64,000 nucleotides of DNA from Amycolatopsis sp. QT-25 (GTDB lineage Bacteria; Actinomycetota; Actinomycetes; Mycobacteriales; Pseudonocardiaceae). The stretch lies in the NCBI RefSeq assembly GCF_029369745.1, contig NZ_CP120210.1:6572001-6636000 (forward strand). The letters are read 5' to 3'. Below the pieces are notes generated by a model, which did no database searches, was not told the DNA's origin, and worked only from the letters and a program-made list of their open reading frames with translations. Both the position numbers and the translations under genes were made by a program. Of the stretch, positions 57,363-64,000 are shown piece after piece. The stretch's first letter is position 1. Each line of letters starts with the position of its first letter.

Positions 57363-58042
57363 TTCGCCCCCGCCGTGGTCGCCACCCGGTCCCAGGGTGT
57401 GAGGAGATTGCGGAGCTGAACCAGCGCCAGGTCGACGACCAGGGCGAGCAACAGTGTCGCGACGATCCCGACGACGATCGGCGAGAAGTACTCACGCTGG
57501 AAGCCGTCGGTGAACAGCACGCCGAGCCCGCCGGTGCCGATCAGCGCGCCGACACTGACCAGGCTGATGTTGCTGACCGAGGCCACCCGGACGCCTGCCG
57601 CGAGCACCGGCACCGAAAGCGGCAGCTCCACGGTGAGGAAGCGGCGCGCGGGTTCGTAGCCGATGGCCGTGGCCGCGGCGACGACGTGCGGCGGGACCGC
57701 GTCGAGCGCGTCCAGCACCGGGCGCACGAGCAGGGCGGCGGTGTAGACGGTGAGTGCCACGATGACGTTGACGCTGTCGAGGATCTTCGAACCGATGATA
57801 CCCGGGATCACCACGAACAAGGCGAGCGACGGGATCGTGTACAGCAGGTTCGACACCACCAGCAGCACGGACCGCGCCGCGGCGAACCGGTGGCCGAGCC
57901 AGCCCGCCAGCACCGCGATCAGCAGGCCCAGCACCAGCGGCACCAGGGAGAGGTAGACGTGGTCGAGGAGGTTGCCGAAGAACTGCGAGCGGTTGTTGGC
58001 ACTGCCCAGGTAGCGGCCCAGCTCCGCGAAGAAGCCGCCCAT
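57359..58042 (-). CDS. osmoprotectant ABC transporter permease
   Basis: A 227-residue permease, MGGFFAELGRYLGSANNRSQ, with about six hydrophobic segments and the EAA-like loop AIGYEPARRFLTVELPLSVP. It pairs with the permease at 56673 to form the transmembrane heterodimer. It overlaps the ATPase stop by one base (TGATG). Confidence 0.86.
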   Translation of the reverse strand: MGGFFAELGRYLGSANNRSQFFGNLLDHVYLSLVPLVLGLLIAVLAGWLGHRFAAARSVLLVVSNLLYTIPSLALFVVIPGIIGSKILDSVNVIVALTVYTAALLVRPVLDALDAVPPHVVAAATAIGYEPARRFLTVELPLSVPVLAAGVRVASVSNISLVSVGALIGTGGLGVLFTDGFQREYFSPIVVGIVATLLLALVVDLALVQLRNLLTPWDRVATTAGAK

Positions 58043-59130
58043 CAGGAACTCAGCGACGGCGCTTCGATCACCTCGAGGACTTGCCGGGCTCTGACCACGC
58101 CGAGGACCTTCTGGTCGGCGTCGACCACGACACCGAGGCTGGCGGGCGAGGAGAGCGCCGCGTCGAGCGCGCCGCGGATCGGTGCACCCTGGACGTACAG
58201 CGAGCCGCCCGCGACGAGATCGGTCTCGGCGAGTTCACCGTCCACAGTGGACCCAGGACGCAGCCAGCCGCGCGGCTGTCCGCCGGCGTTGACCGCGACC
58301 CGCCACTCGTCGGACGGTCCGGGACCGGGCTTGCCGACCTCGACCCGCTCGACGTCTTCGACGACGATCCCTTCCGCCGAGAGGAACGAAAGCCCGCGGT
58401 AGCCGCGGTCCTTGCCCACGAACGAAGCCACGAAGTCGTCGACGGGATGACGCAGCACCTCGGACGGCGTGCCGTACTGCGCGAGCACCCCGCCGACGCG
58501 GAGCACCGCGATCTTGTCGCCGAGGCGCACGGCCTCGTCGATGTCGTGGGTGACGAACACGATCGTCTTCCCCAGCTGCGATTGCAGGCGCAGCAACTCG
58601 TCCTGCAGTTCTTCGCGGACGATCGGGTCGACGGCGGAGAACGGCTCGTCCATCAGCAGCACCGGCGAATCCGCCGCGAGCGCCCTGGCGACGCCGACGC
58701 GCTGCTGCTGGCCACCGGAAAGCTGGGCGGGATAGCGCTTGCCGAGTTCCGCGGGCAGGCCGACGGTTTCGAGCAGTTCGGCGGCGCGTGCGCGGGCCTT
58801 GCCCTTGTCCCAGCCGGACAGCAGCGGCACGGTCGCGACGTTGTCGAGGACCGTCCTGTGTGGAAAGAGGCCGGCGTGCTGGATGACGTAACCGATGCCG
58901 CGGCGCAGCAGCGCCGGGTCGCCGTCGCTGACGTCCTCGCCGTCGAGCAGTACCGTGCCCGACGTCGGCTCGACCATGCGGTTGATCATCCGCAGCGACG
59001 TGGTCTTGCCGCAGCCGGAGGGCCCGACGAAGACGGTGATCGTGCCGTCCTCCACGGTGAGGTTCAGGTCGTCGACCGCGACCGTCCCGTCCGGATACCG
59101 CTTGGTCACGCCACGGAACTCGATAGTCAC
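58042..59130 (-). CDS. opuCA: osmoprotectant ABC transporter ATP-binding protein (ProV/OpuCA-like) with CBS-like tail
   Basis: A 362-residue ATPase energising the importer. Walker A is VGPSGCGKTTS, the signature is LSGGQQQRVGVARAL, Walker B is VLLMDEPFSAVDP and the H-loop is FVTHDIDEAV. After about residue 245 a C-terminal region (VDDFVASFVGKDRGYRGLSF...LGVVVDADQKVLGVVRARQV) corresponds to a reduced CBS-domain pair, which senses osmolarity in OpuA/OpuC relatives. The GTG at 59130 has GGGGAGAG 5 nt upstream. First gene of the operon. Confidence 0.88.
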   Translation of the reverse strand: MTIEFRGVTKRYPDGTVAVDDLNLTVEDGTITVFVGPSGCGKTTSLRMINRMVEPTSGTVLLDGEDVSDGDPALLRRGIGYVIQHAGLFPHRTVLDNVATVPLLSGWDKGKARARAAELLETVGLPAELGKRYPAQLSGGQQQRVGVARALAADSPVLLMDEPFSAVDPIVREELQDELLRLQSQLGKTIVFVTHDIDEAVRLGDKIAVLRVGGVLAQYGTPSEVLRHPVDDFVASFVGKDRGYRGLSFLSAEGIVVEDVERVEVGKPGPGPSDEWRVAVNAGGQPRGWLRPGSTVDGELAETDLVAGGSLYVQGAPIRGALDAALSSPASLGVVVDADQKVLGVVRARQVLEVIEAPSLSS

Positions 59131-59221
59131 GTGTCTCTCCCCATGTCTGGTCGAAAAACCGTAGCCCAGATCGTGGGCGTTGGCACGGTGTCTCAGGGGG
59201 CGGGTCACTAGGCTGCTGCCT

Positions 59222-60625
59222 GTGAGTTCCCCCCTCGATGACGTCTTCGCGGCGCACGGTGTCCACGTGCGACCGCTCCATCAGGTGATATCCCTGCTCC
59301 GGACGGATTGGCGTGCTCTCGGCGAACTGGTCCGGCTCAGCACCGCGCCACGCCGGAGTGTCGAAGACGTCCTGACCGCGCTCGGCGACGACCTCGAGCG
59401 GAACGAGTCGCGCGTCCGGCTGGCCCCCGCCGCCAGGGAGAAGTACGCGCGCTTCGAGGCACGGGACCGGAAATCCGACCCCGACCTGCTGAAGACCATC
59501 ACCAGCTACGTCGAGCACGTGCCGATGCCGCTGGCCGCGCTCGACCACGTGCAGGCGACACCGGAGACCGTGCTGAACCGCGCGTTGTGGCTGGACGAGC
59601 GCTACGACCTCGCGACGGCGAAACTGCTGTTCCTGGGTGACCACGACCTCACTTCGCTGGCCGTCCGCGCGTTGCGGCCCGACGCGGACCTCACCGTCGT
59701 GGACCTCGACGATCGTGTCCTCGCCTACATCGACGAACTCAGCGAGCGGTCGATCCGCACCCTGCACACCGATCTGCGCGTCGGCCTGCCACCCTCGGTG
59801 ACCGGCCGGATGGATCTCGTGTTCAGTGATCCGCCTTACACCCCCGAAGGAATGGGCTTGTTCGCGGCACGCGGGGTGCAGGCACTCGCCGAACCCTCGG
59901 AGGGGCGGCTGCTGCTCGCCTACGGTTACAGCCCGCGCCATCCCGCGCTGGGCGCGCAGGTGCAGCGGGCACTCGCGACGCTCGGGCTGACCTTCGAAGC
60001 GATCCTGCCGGACTTCAACCGGTACTTCGGCGCGCAGGCGATCGGCAGCGCGGCGGATCTCTACGTCTGTCAGCCGACCGCGAAGTCGAAGAAGAACCGC
60101 GGTGGCAAGGGAAAGACCTCGATCTACACCCACGGCCCGCAGTCGGTGGAATCCGCCGGCGCGGCCAAGCCGTCACTGCTGGACAAGCTGCACGAGATCG
60201 CCACCGAGGGCGGGCTGGCGCTGGAGTCGCGGCCGGTCGACTGGTCCGGTTCCGGACCGGAGGGCGACGCGGTCGCGATGGATCTTTCGGCAGACCCCGG
60301 CCCGTGGCTGCTGCGGACCTTGCTGGGCACCAACGCGCGACGGCTGGCACTGCTGGTCCCGAACTCGCATCCCGACCTGACGAACGCCGAGGCACAGGGC
60401 GCGCTCAACCGGCTGGTCGGGGCGAAGTACAAGCTGCGGCTGCTGCGGAGCACCCCGGACAACCGGCACGCCATCGTCGTCGCGGACGCCGTCGAGCACC
60501 AGGACGAACTGCTGACCCGCGCGCACGCGCGGCTGGCGAACGTGTCACTGGACGTGCCGTCGGACCTCACGGACGCGCGGCTGATCGACCTGCCGCGGCA
60601 CCGGCTGGCGGAGCTGCTCGGCTGA
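59222..60625 (+). CDS. bis-aminopropyl spermidine synthase-like aminopropyltransferase (BpsA/DUF43)
   Basis: A 467-residue SAM-type methyltransferase-fold protein. The cofactor loop and acidic residue follow the BpsA pattern LFLGDHDLTSLAVRALRPDA and LTVVDLDDRVLAYI; the catalytic-site motif is LVFSDPPYTPEGMGLF. An N-terminal winged-helix-like segment (residues about 10-80) and a C-terminal extension match the BpsA family, which adds aminopropyl groups to spermidine to make branched polyamines in hyperthermophiles. A role in an actinomycete is uncertain; it may be a related transferase. GTG 59222 is probably leaderless (TAGGCT at 59209-59214). Confidence 0.75.
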   Translation: MSSPLDDVFAAHGVHVRPLHQVISLLRTDWRALGELVRLSTAPRRSVEDVLTALGDDLERNESRVRLAPAAREKYARFEARDRKSDPDLLKTITSYVEHVPMPLAALDHVQATPETVLNRALWLDERYDLATAKLLFLGDHDLTSLAVRALRPDADLTVVDLDDRVLAYIDELSERSIRTLHTDLRVGLPPSVTGRMDLVFSDPPYTPEGMGLFAARGVQALAEPSEGRLLLAYGYSPRHPALGAQVQRALATLGLTFEAILPDFNRYFGAQAIGSAADLYVCQPTAKSKKNRGGKGKTSIYTHGPQSVESAGAAKPSLLDKLHEIATEGGLALESRPVDWSGSGPEGDAVAMDLSADPGPWLLRTLLGTNARRLALLVPNSHPDLTNAEAQGALNRLVGAKYKLRLLRSTPDNRHAIVVADAVEHQDELLTRAHARLANVSLDVPSDLTDARLIDLPRHRLAELLG

Positions 60626-60955
60626 GCCGCGCTCGTCATCGGAACTTCACCCGTTGCCGACGGATCACGGCCGGGAACGTGGACAGTCCGCGACTCGACG
60701 CGGAAGCGTGTCTACACCGACCTGGGCTGCTTGAAGCCTGAGCGCGACGTCGGGAAGCACGACGTGCGCACCGTCTTCCACACGCTCCATTCGCCCGGCT
60801 CGCGGCTGGCCGATTCCACTCTCGTCCCCTGCGCCGATCCGGCCGTCCCGACCGGATGACCAGCGCAACCCCCGGATGCCATGAAAGGCCCCTTCATGGC
60901 GAATTTTGCCATGAAGAGGCCCTTCATAGCGCTTGAGCGAACGTGAAAGGGACCG
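60626..60955. other. 330-bp intergenic stretch without a supported gene
   Basis: Apart from the hairpin at 60879-60930, I see no coding frame with a ribosome site or known motif. Open frames of 60-70 codons on either strand lack any recognisable pattern. Confidence 0.5.
60879..60930. repeat. family A hairpin between the BpsA-like gene and the malic enzyme
   Basis: GCCATGAAAGGCCCCTTCAT (60879-60898, plus GGC) pairs with GCCATGAAGAGGCCCTTCAT (60908-60927, plus AGC) with three mismatches, around GAATTTT. Each arm is itself nearly palindromic. It sits 26 bp past the stop of the convergent malic enzyme gene. No T-tract. Confidence 0.8.
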
Positions 60956-62182
60956 TCACACCACGCCGTCGGCCTCGGCGGCCTTCGCGACGGCCGCGGC
61001 CACCTCGGGCGCGACCCGCGGGTCCAACGGGCTCGGGACGATCCGGTCCGGGCCGAGGTCGTCCTGCGCGACGGCGAAGATCGCTTCGGCCGCGGCCAGC
61101 TTCATGTTCTCCGTGATCGCCCGCGCGCCGGAGTCCAGCGCGCCGCGGAAGACACCGGGGAACGCCAGCACGTTGTTGATCTGGTTCGGGTAGTCGCTGC
61201 GCCCGGTCGCCACGATCTTGGCGTACTGCGACGCCACGGCCGGGTGAACCTCCGGGTCGGGGTTCGACAACGCGAACACGATCGCGTCGCCTGCCATCCC
61301 GGCCAGCAGGCTCTCGTCGATGGTCGCCCCGGACAGCCCCAGGAAGACGTCGGCACCCTTCAGCGCCTCGCCGAGGCCGCCGCGCAGACCGGCCGTGTTC
61401 GTGGTCTCGGCGAGCTTCTGCTTGATCGGGTTCAAGCCGTCGCGACCGGAGTGGATGATGCCGCGCGAATCGAGCACGGTGACGTCCGCGACGCCGGCGT
61501 TCCGCAGGATCCTGGCGCAGGCCACCCCCGCCGCGCCCGCTCCCGAGACGACCACGCGCTGGCCGGAGATGTCCTTGCCGAGGACCTGGTTCGCCCCGCG
61601 CAGCGCGGCCAGCGTGACGATCGCCGTGCCGTGCTGGTCGTCGTGCATGACCGGGCAGTCGAGGGCCTCCTTGAGGCGGTCCTCCAATTCGAAGCAGCGC
61701 GGCGCCGAGATGTCCTCCAGGTTCACCGCGCCGAACGACGGGCGCAGCCGGACCAGGGTCTCGACGATCTCGTCGACGTCGGTGGTGTCGAGCACCAGCG
61801 GGATCGAGTCGAGCCCGCCGAAGGTCTTGAACAGGACCGACTTGCCCTCCATGACCGGCAGCGACGCGCTCGCGCCGATGTCACCGAGGCCGAGCACCGC
61901 CGTACCGTCGCTCACCACCACGACCAGCCTGTCCGCCCACGTGTACCGCTTCGCCTTGGCCGCGTCCTCGGCGATCGCAAGGCTCACCTTCGCCACCCCA
62001 GGCGTGTACGCGACCGAGAGGTCACGGGGCGAGGAGATCGGGCGCGTCGCGGCCACGGAGAGCTTGCCGCCCTCGTGGCCCGCGAAGATCTCGGTGTCCG
62101 TCACTGGCGTGGTCATCGTGGTTCCCGTCGTTGCTTCCGCCGCGGCTAAGGACGGCGAAGACTCGATTCGAGCGAAGGTCAT
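60956..62182 (-). CDS. NAD(P)-dependent malic enzyme
   Basis: A 408-residue malic enzyme converting malate to pyruvate and CO2. Visible are SVAYTPGVAKVSLAIAEDAA (N-domain), VVVVSDGTAVLGLGDIGASA, DCPVMHDDQHGTAIVTLAAL (metal/catalytic residues), the NAD motif VVVSGAGAAGVACARILRNA and ALSNPDPEVHPAVAS. It is the short bacterial type. AGGAG lies 6 nt upstream of the ATG at 62182; a possible internal start at 62116 lacks one. Cofactor preference is not safely predicted. It is convergent with the BpsA-like gene. Confidence 0.9.
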   Translation of the reverse strand: MTFARIESSPSLAAAEATTGTTMTTPVTDTEIFAGHEGGKLSVAATRPISSPRDLSVAYTPGVAKVSLAIAEDAAKAKRYTWADRLVVVVSDGTAVLGLGDIGASASLPVMEGKSVLFKTFGGLDSIPLVLDTTDVDEIVETLVRLRPSFGAVNLEDISAPRCFELEDRLKEALDCPVMHDDQHGTAIVTLAALRGANQVLGKDISGQRVVVSGAGAAGVACARILRNAGVADVTVLDSRGIIHSGRDGLNPIKQKLAETTNTAGLRGGLGEALKGADVFLGLSGATIDESLLAGMAGDAIVFALSNPDPEVHPAVASQYAKIVATGRSDYPNQINNVLAFPGVFRGALDSGARAITENMKLAAAEAIFAVAQDDLGPDRIVPSPLDPRVAPEVAAAVAKAAEADGVV

Positions 62183-62508
62183 GGGATTCTCCTGGGACTG
62201 CGAGCGGGGGAACTGGCCGGTGAGCAGGCCGAAACTGGGCAGGGCCCGGCCACCTGGGGTAACTCGTCCTCCGACACGGCAGCCCAGCGCGGTAGCGCCG
62301 GCCTGTCGGCGAAGCGTCCAATCGGCCATCGGTGCCGTGGGTGTGGCGACGGCCGCGGACGCAGCGGTCAGATCATTGTGACAGGCAGGCGGACCAGTGT
62401 GCCCCTCTGGTGCGGTTCATGTCACAAAGCGGTCCGGCTTTCCGCAGCTCACGAGAGGTTTCGCAAGACGTCCATCCGGTTTGGGAACGCCTGGTTAGCA
62501 TTGACGTC
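62183..62508. promoter_or_regulatory. divergent region between malic enzyme and rmlC with an 8-bp inverted repeat
   Basis: TTGTGACA (62376-62383) and TGTCACAA (62420-62427) are exact inverted repeats 36 bp apart. TAGCAT at 62496-62501 ends 7 nt before the rmlC ATG, a leaderless arrangement. No gene is visible in this 326-bp gap. Confidence 0.45.
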
Positions 62509-63114
62509 ATGCAAGCCAGGCGCCTCGGCATCCCCGACTGTTTCGAGTTCACCCCGCACGTTTTCCCCGATCACCGCGGCCTGTTCGTGGCGCCGTTCCA
62601 GGAAGAGGTGTTCGTCGAAGCGGTCGGCCACCGGCTTCGCCTGGGACAGACCAACACCAGCGTCTCGCGGCGCGGTTCCCTCCGCGGCGTGCATTTCGCC
62701 GACACGCCGCCGGGGCAGGCGAAATACGTGTACTGCCCGAGTGGTTCGCTGCTGGACGTGATCGTCGACCTCCGGGTCGGCTCGCCCACTTTCGGCGAAT
62801 GGGCGTCCGTACTGCTCGACAGCTCCGAATACAAAGCGGTCTACCTCGCCGAAGGCCTCGGCCACGCCTTCATGGCACTCGAAGACGAAACGGTCATGGC
62901 GTACCTCTGTTCCGAGCCGTACAACCCGGCGGGCGAGCACGGCGTCAACCCGATGGACATCGATCTCGCCTTGCCCTGGCCGCAGGACATCGAGCCCGTC
63001 GTGTCCGAAAAGGACATCGCCGCACCCCATCTGAAAGAGGCCTTGGAGCAGGGGTTGCTGCCGCGTTACGACGATTGCGTGGCGTACTACGAGAAGTTGC
63101 GGACCGCGGGCTGA
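62509..63114 (+). CDS. rmlC: dTDP-4-dehydro-6-deoxysugar 3,5-epimerase (RmlC family)
   Basis: A 201-residue cupin-fold epimerase, MQARRLGIPDCFEFTPHVFP. Catalytic residues sit where the family has them: His62 in LRGVHFAD, Lys73 nearby and Tyr132 in VMAYLCSEPYNP; the fold ends with LLPRYDDCVAYYEKLR. The start at 62509 is favoured by a leaderless promoter (TAGCAT). It is alone here, without rmlA, rmlB or rmlD, so its natural sugar pathway lies elsewhere in the genome. Epimerase specificity (3,5 or only 3/5) is not determinable. Confidence 0.88.
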   Translation: MQARRLGIPDCFEFTPHVFPDHRGLFVAPFQEEVFVEAVGHRLRLGQTNTSVSRRGSLRGVHFADTPPGQAKYVYCPSGSLLDVIVDLRVGSPTFGEWASVLLDSSEYKAVYLAEGLGHAFMALEDETVMAYLCSEPYNPAGEHGVNPMDIDLALPWPQDIEPVVSEKDIAAPHLKEALEQGLLPRYDDCVAYYEKLRTAG

Positions 63115-63115
63115 G

Positions 63116-64000
63116 CTAGCGCGTCAAGTCCTCCCGCAGCACGCGTTCCACGTTCCGCTCGGCCAGCGCGGTGATCGTGACGAACGGGTTCACCCCGGTA
63201 CTGCCCGGGATCAGCGATCCGTCGGTCACGTAGAGGTTTCGATAGCCCTTCACCCGGCCGTACGGATCGGTGGCCTCACCCAGCACCAGCCCACCCAGCG
63301 GGTGATAGGTGAACCGATCCTCGAACGACCGCGTATCCCCAAACAGGTCACTCCGGTAGATCGTGCGATTCGCGCGGTTGACCTTGTCGAACAACGACTT
63401 CGCCGCGCCGATCGACGACCGCCCCTGCGCCGCGTCCCACCGCAGTCGCGCGGAATCAGTGGCGGCGTCGTAGGTGAAGTGGCCGCGTTCGGGGTTCTTC
63501 GTGATCGCCAGATACAGGCTCAGCCAGGTCTCGATCCCGGCAGGCACCGGTGCGACCTCGGCGAAGACCGGGTTCACCGGGTCGTCCCACGCGTCGATGC
63601 CGAGCGCGGGCATCCCCGATTGCAGCGATCCGCCGACATCCCACGCGTGGCCGGCGCGGCCCAGCATCACGTTGCCGTTGGTGCCCCAGCCGCGGCCGAC
63701 CTCGTCGTTCAGTTCGGGCAGCGTCCCGGTCTCCCGTGCCCGTACGAGCAGTTCCGTCGAACCCAGGCTGCCGGCGCCGAGGAACAGGTACTTCGCGCCG
63801 AGTTGCTTCCTCGCCACGACCACGCCGTCCTCCGTGGTCTCGTGCACGGTGAGGACGTAGGTGCCGTCGGCCTGGCGGGTGATCCCGCGAACCTGGTGCA
63901 GCGTCTGGATGGTCACCTTCCCGGTGCCCAGCGCGGCCGCGAGGTAGGTCTTGTCGAGGGAACGTTTGCCGTGGTTGTTTCCGTAGATGACCTCCGACGC
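63116..64000 (-). CDS. choD: cholesterol oxidase (GMC-type flavoenzyme), N-terminus cut by window edge
   Basis: The last 294 residues of a GMC/cholesterol oxidase are present, beginning (reading from 64000) ASEVIYGNNHGKRSLDKTYL. Typical segments are GAKYLFLGAGSLGSTELLVR, LPELNDEVGRGWGTNGNVML, GIDAWDD...NPVFAEVAPVPAG and WLSLYLAITKNPERGHFTYD. The active-site histidine is in FTYHPLGGLVLGEA and the asparagine in STGVNPFVTITAL. Streptomyces-type enzymes have CYHPLGGCVLG; here both cysteines are replaced. It would oxidise 3-beta-hydroxysteroids; the N-terminal FAD motif lies outside the window. Convergent with rmlC, 1 bp between stops. Confidence 0.85.
   Translation of the reverse strand, partial: ASEVIYGNNHGKRSLDKTYLAAALGTGKVTIQTLHQVRGITRQADGTYVLTVHETTEDGVVVARKQLGAKYLFLGAGSLGSTELLVRARETGTLPELNDEVGRGWGTNGNVMLGRAGHAWDVGGSLQSGMPALGIDAWDDPVNPVFAEVAPVPAGIETWLSLYLAITKNPERGHFTYDAATDSARLRWDAAQGRSSIGAAKSLFDKVNRANRTIYRSDLFGDTRSFEDRFTYHPLGGLVLGEATDPYGRVKGYRNLYVTDGSLIPGSTGVNPFVTITALAERNVERVLREDLTR

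Noticed and set aside
60665..60868. Minus-strand 67-codon frame in the gap before the malic enzyme
   Set aside because: No ribosome site, no known motif, Arg/Val-rich composition typical of chance frames here.

Overview
The window is high-GC DNA with GTG/TTG starts, leaderless transcripts, many TetR/PucR/SARP regulators and a Kgd-type 2-oxoglutarate dehydrogenase. This points to an actinomycete of the Pseudonocardiaceae, most likely Amycolatopsis or a close relative (inference from gene content and protein similarity recalled from memory; no search was run). It looks like chromosomal core metabolism. I see no integrase, insertion sequence, phage gene, CRISPR array, rRNA or tRNA.

Layout. 1-3269: GABA shunt genes (gabD cut by the window edge, divergent gabT, a DUF3830 gene coupled to gabT). 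3330-8240: two secreted beta-sandwich proteins flanking a SARP/AfsR-type regulator. 8417-13353: a flavin 2-hydroxyacid oxidase plus thiamine-diphosphate enzyme operon, an MFS exporter and a DUF3761 lipoprotein. 13426-21379: fatty-acid beta-oxidation (fadB, fadA, a tandem-fused TetR, two acyl-CoA dehydrogenases resembling mycobacterial FadE24/FadE23). 21481-25082: MASE1 membrane protein, PHA-synthase-like hydrolase, SDR, GNAT. 25129-31693: a leucine-degradation type operon (accD-accA-acyl-CoA dehydrogenase) with a TetR gene and three matching operators. 31751-40381: methionine synthesis (metY-metX), glyoxalase-fold proteins with a PadR, PucR regulator, quinone-reductase-like enzyme, alanine dehydrogenase. 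41248-47140: two ABC systems. 47283-54791: DUF4291, Kgd, a DUF3558-like membrane protein and a secreted subtilase. 55184-59130: GNAT and an OpuC-type osmoprotectant importer. 59222-64000: BpsA-like aminopropyltransferase, malic enzyme, RmlC-type epimerase, and the C-terminal part of a cholesterol oxidase cut by the window edge.

The genes share a theme of acyl-CoA, amino-acid and central carbon catabolism: beta-oxidation and leucine breakdown give acetyl-CoA, gabT/gabD feed succinate, and ald, kgd and malic enzyme connect amino acids, pyruvate and the TCA cycle. Candidate operators allow two lipid/amino-acid regulons to be sketched.

The most unusual feature is not a gene. Intergenic 3' ends repeatedly carry long hairpins built from related GAAGG-CC-CTTC palindromes (nine loci), and a second hairpin family (GCAATT..CACCTG..TTGCG) occurs twice. 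All eleven lie at the 3' ends of genes and mostly lack a T-tract, so they look like a dispersed REP/terminator-like family. Other points of interest are three near-identical operators of the leucine-type regulon, fragments of an SDR and a PPOX-family gene, an 866-bp gap with tandem repeats and stacked hairpins, and several fused or truncated proteins.
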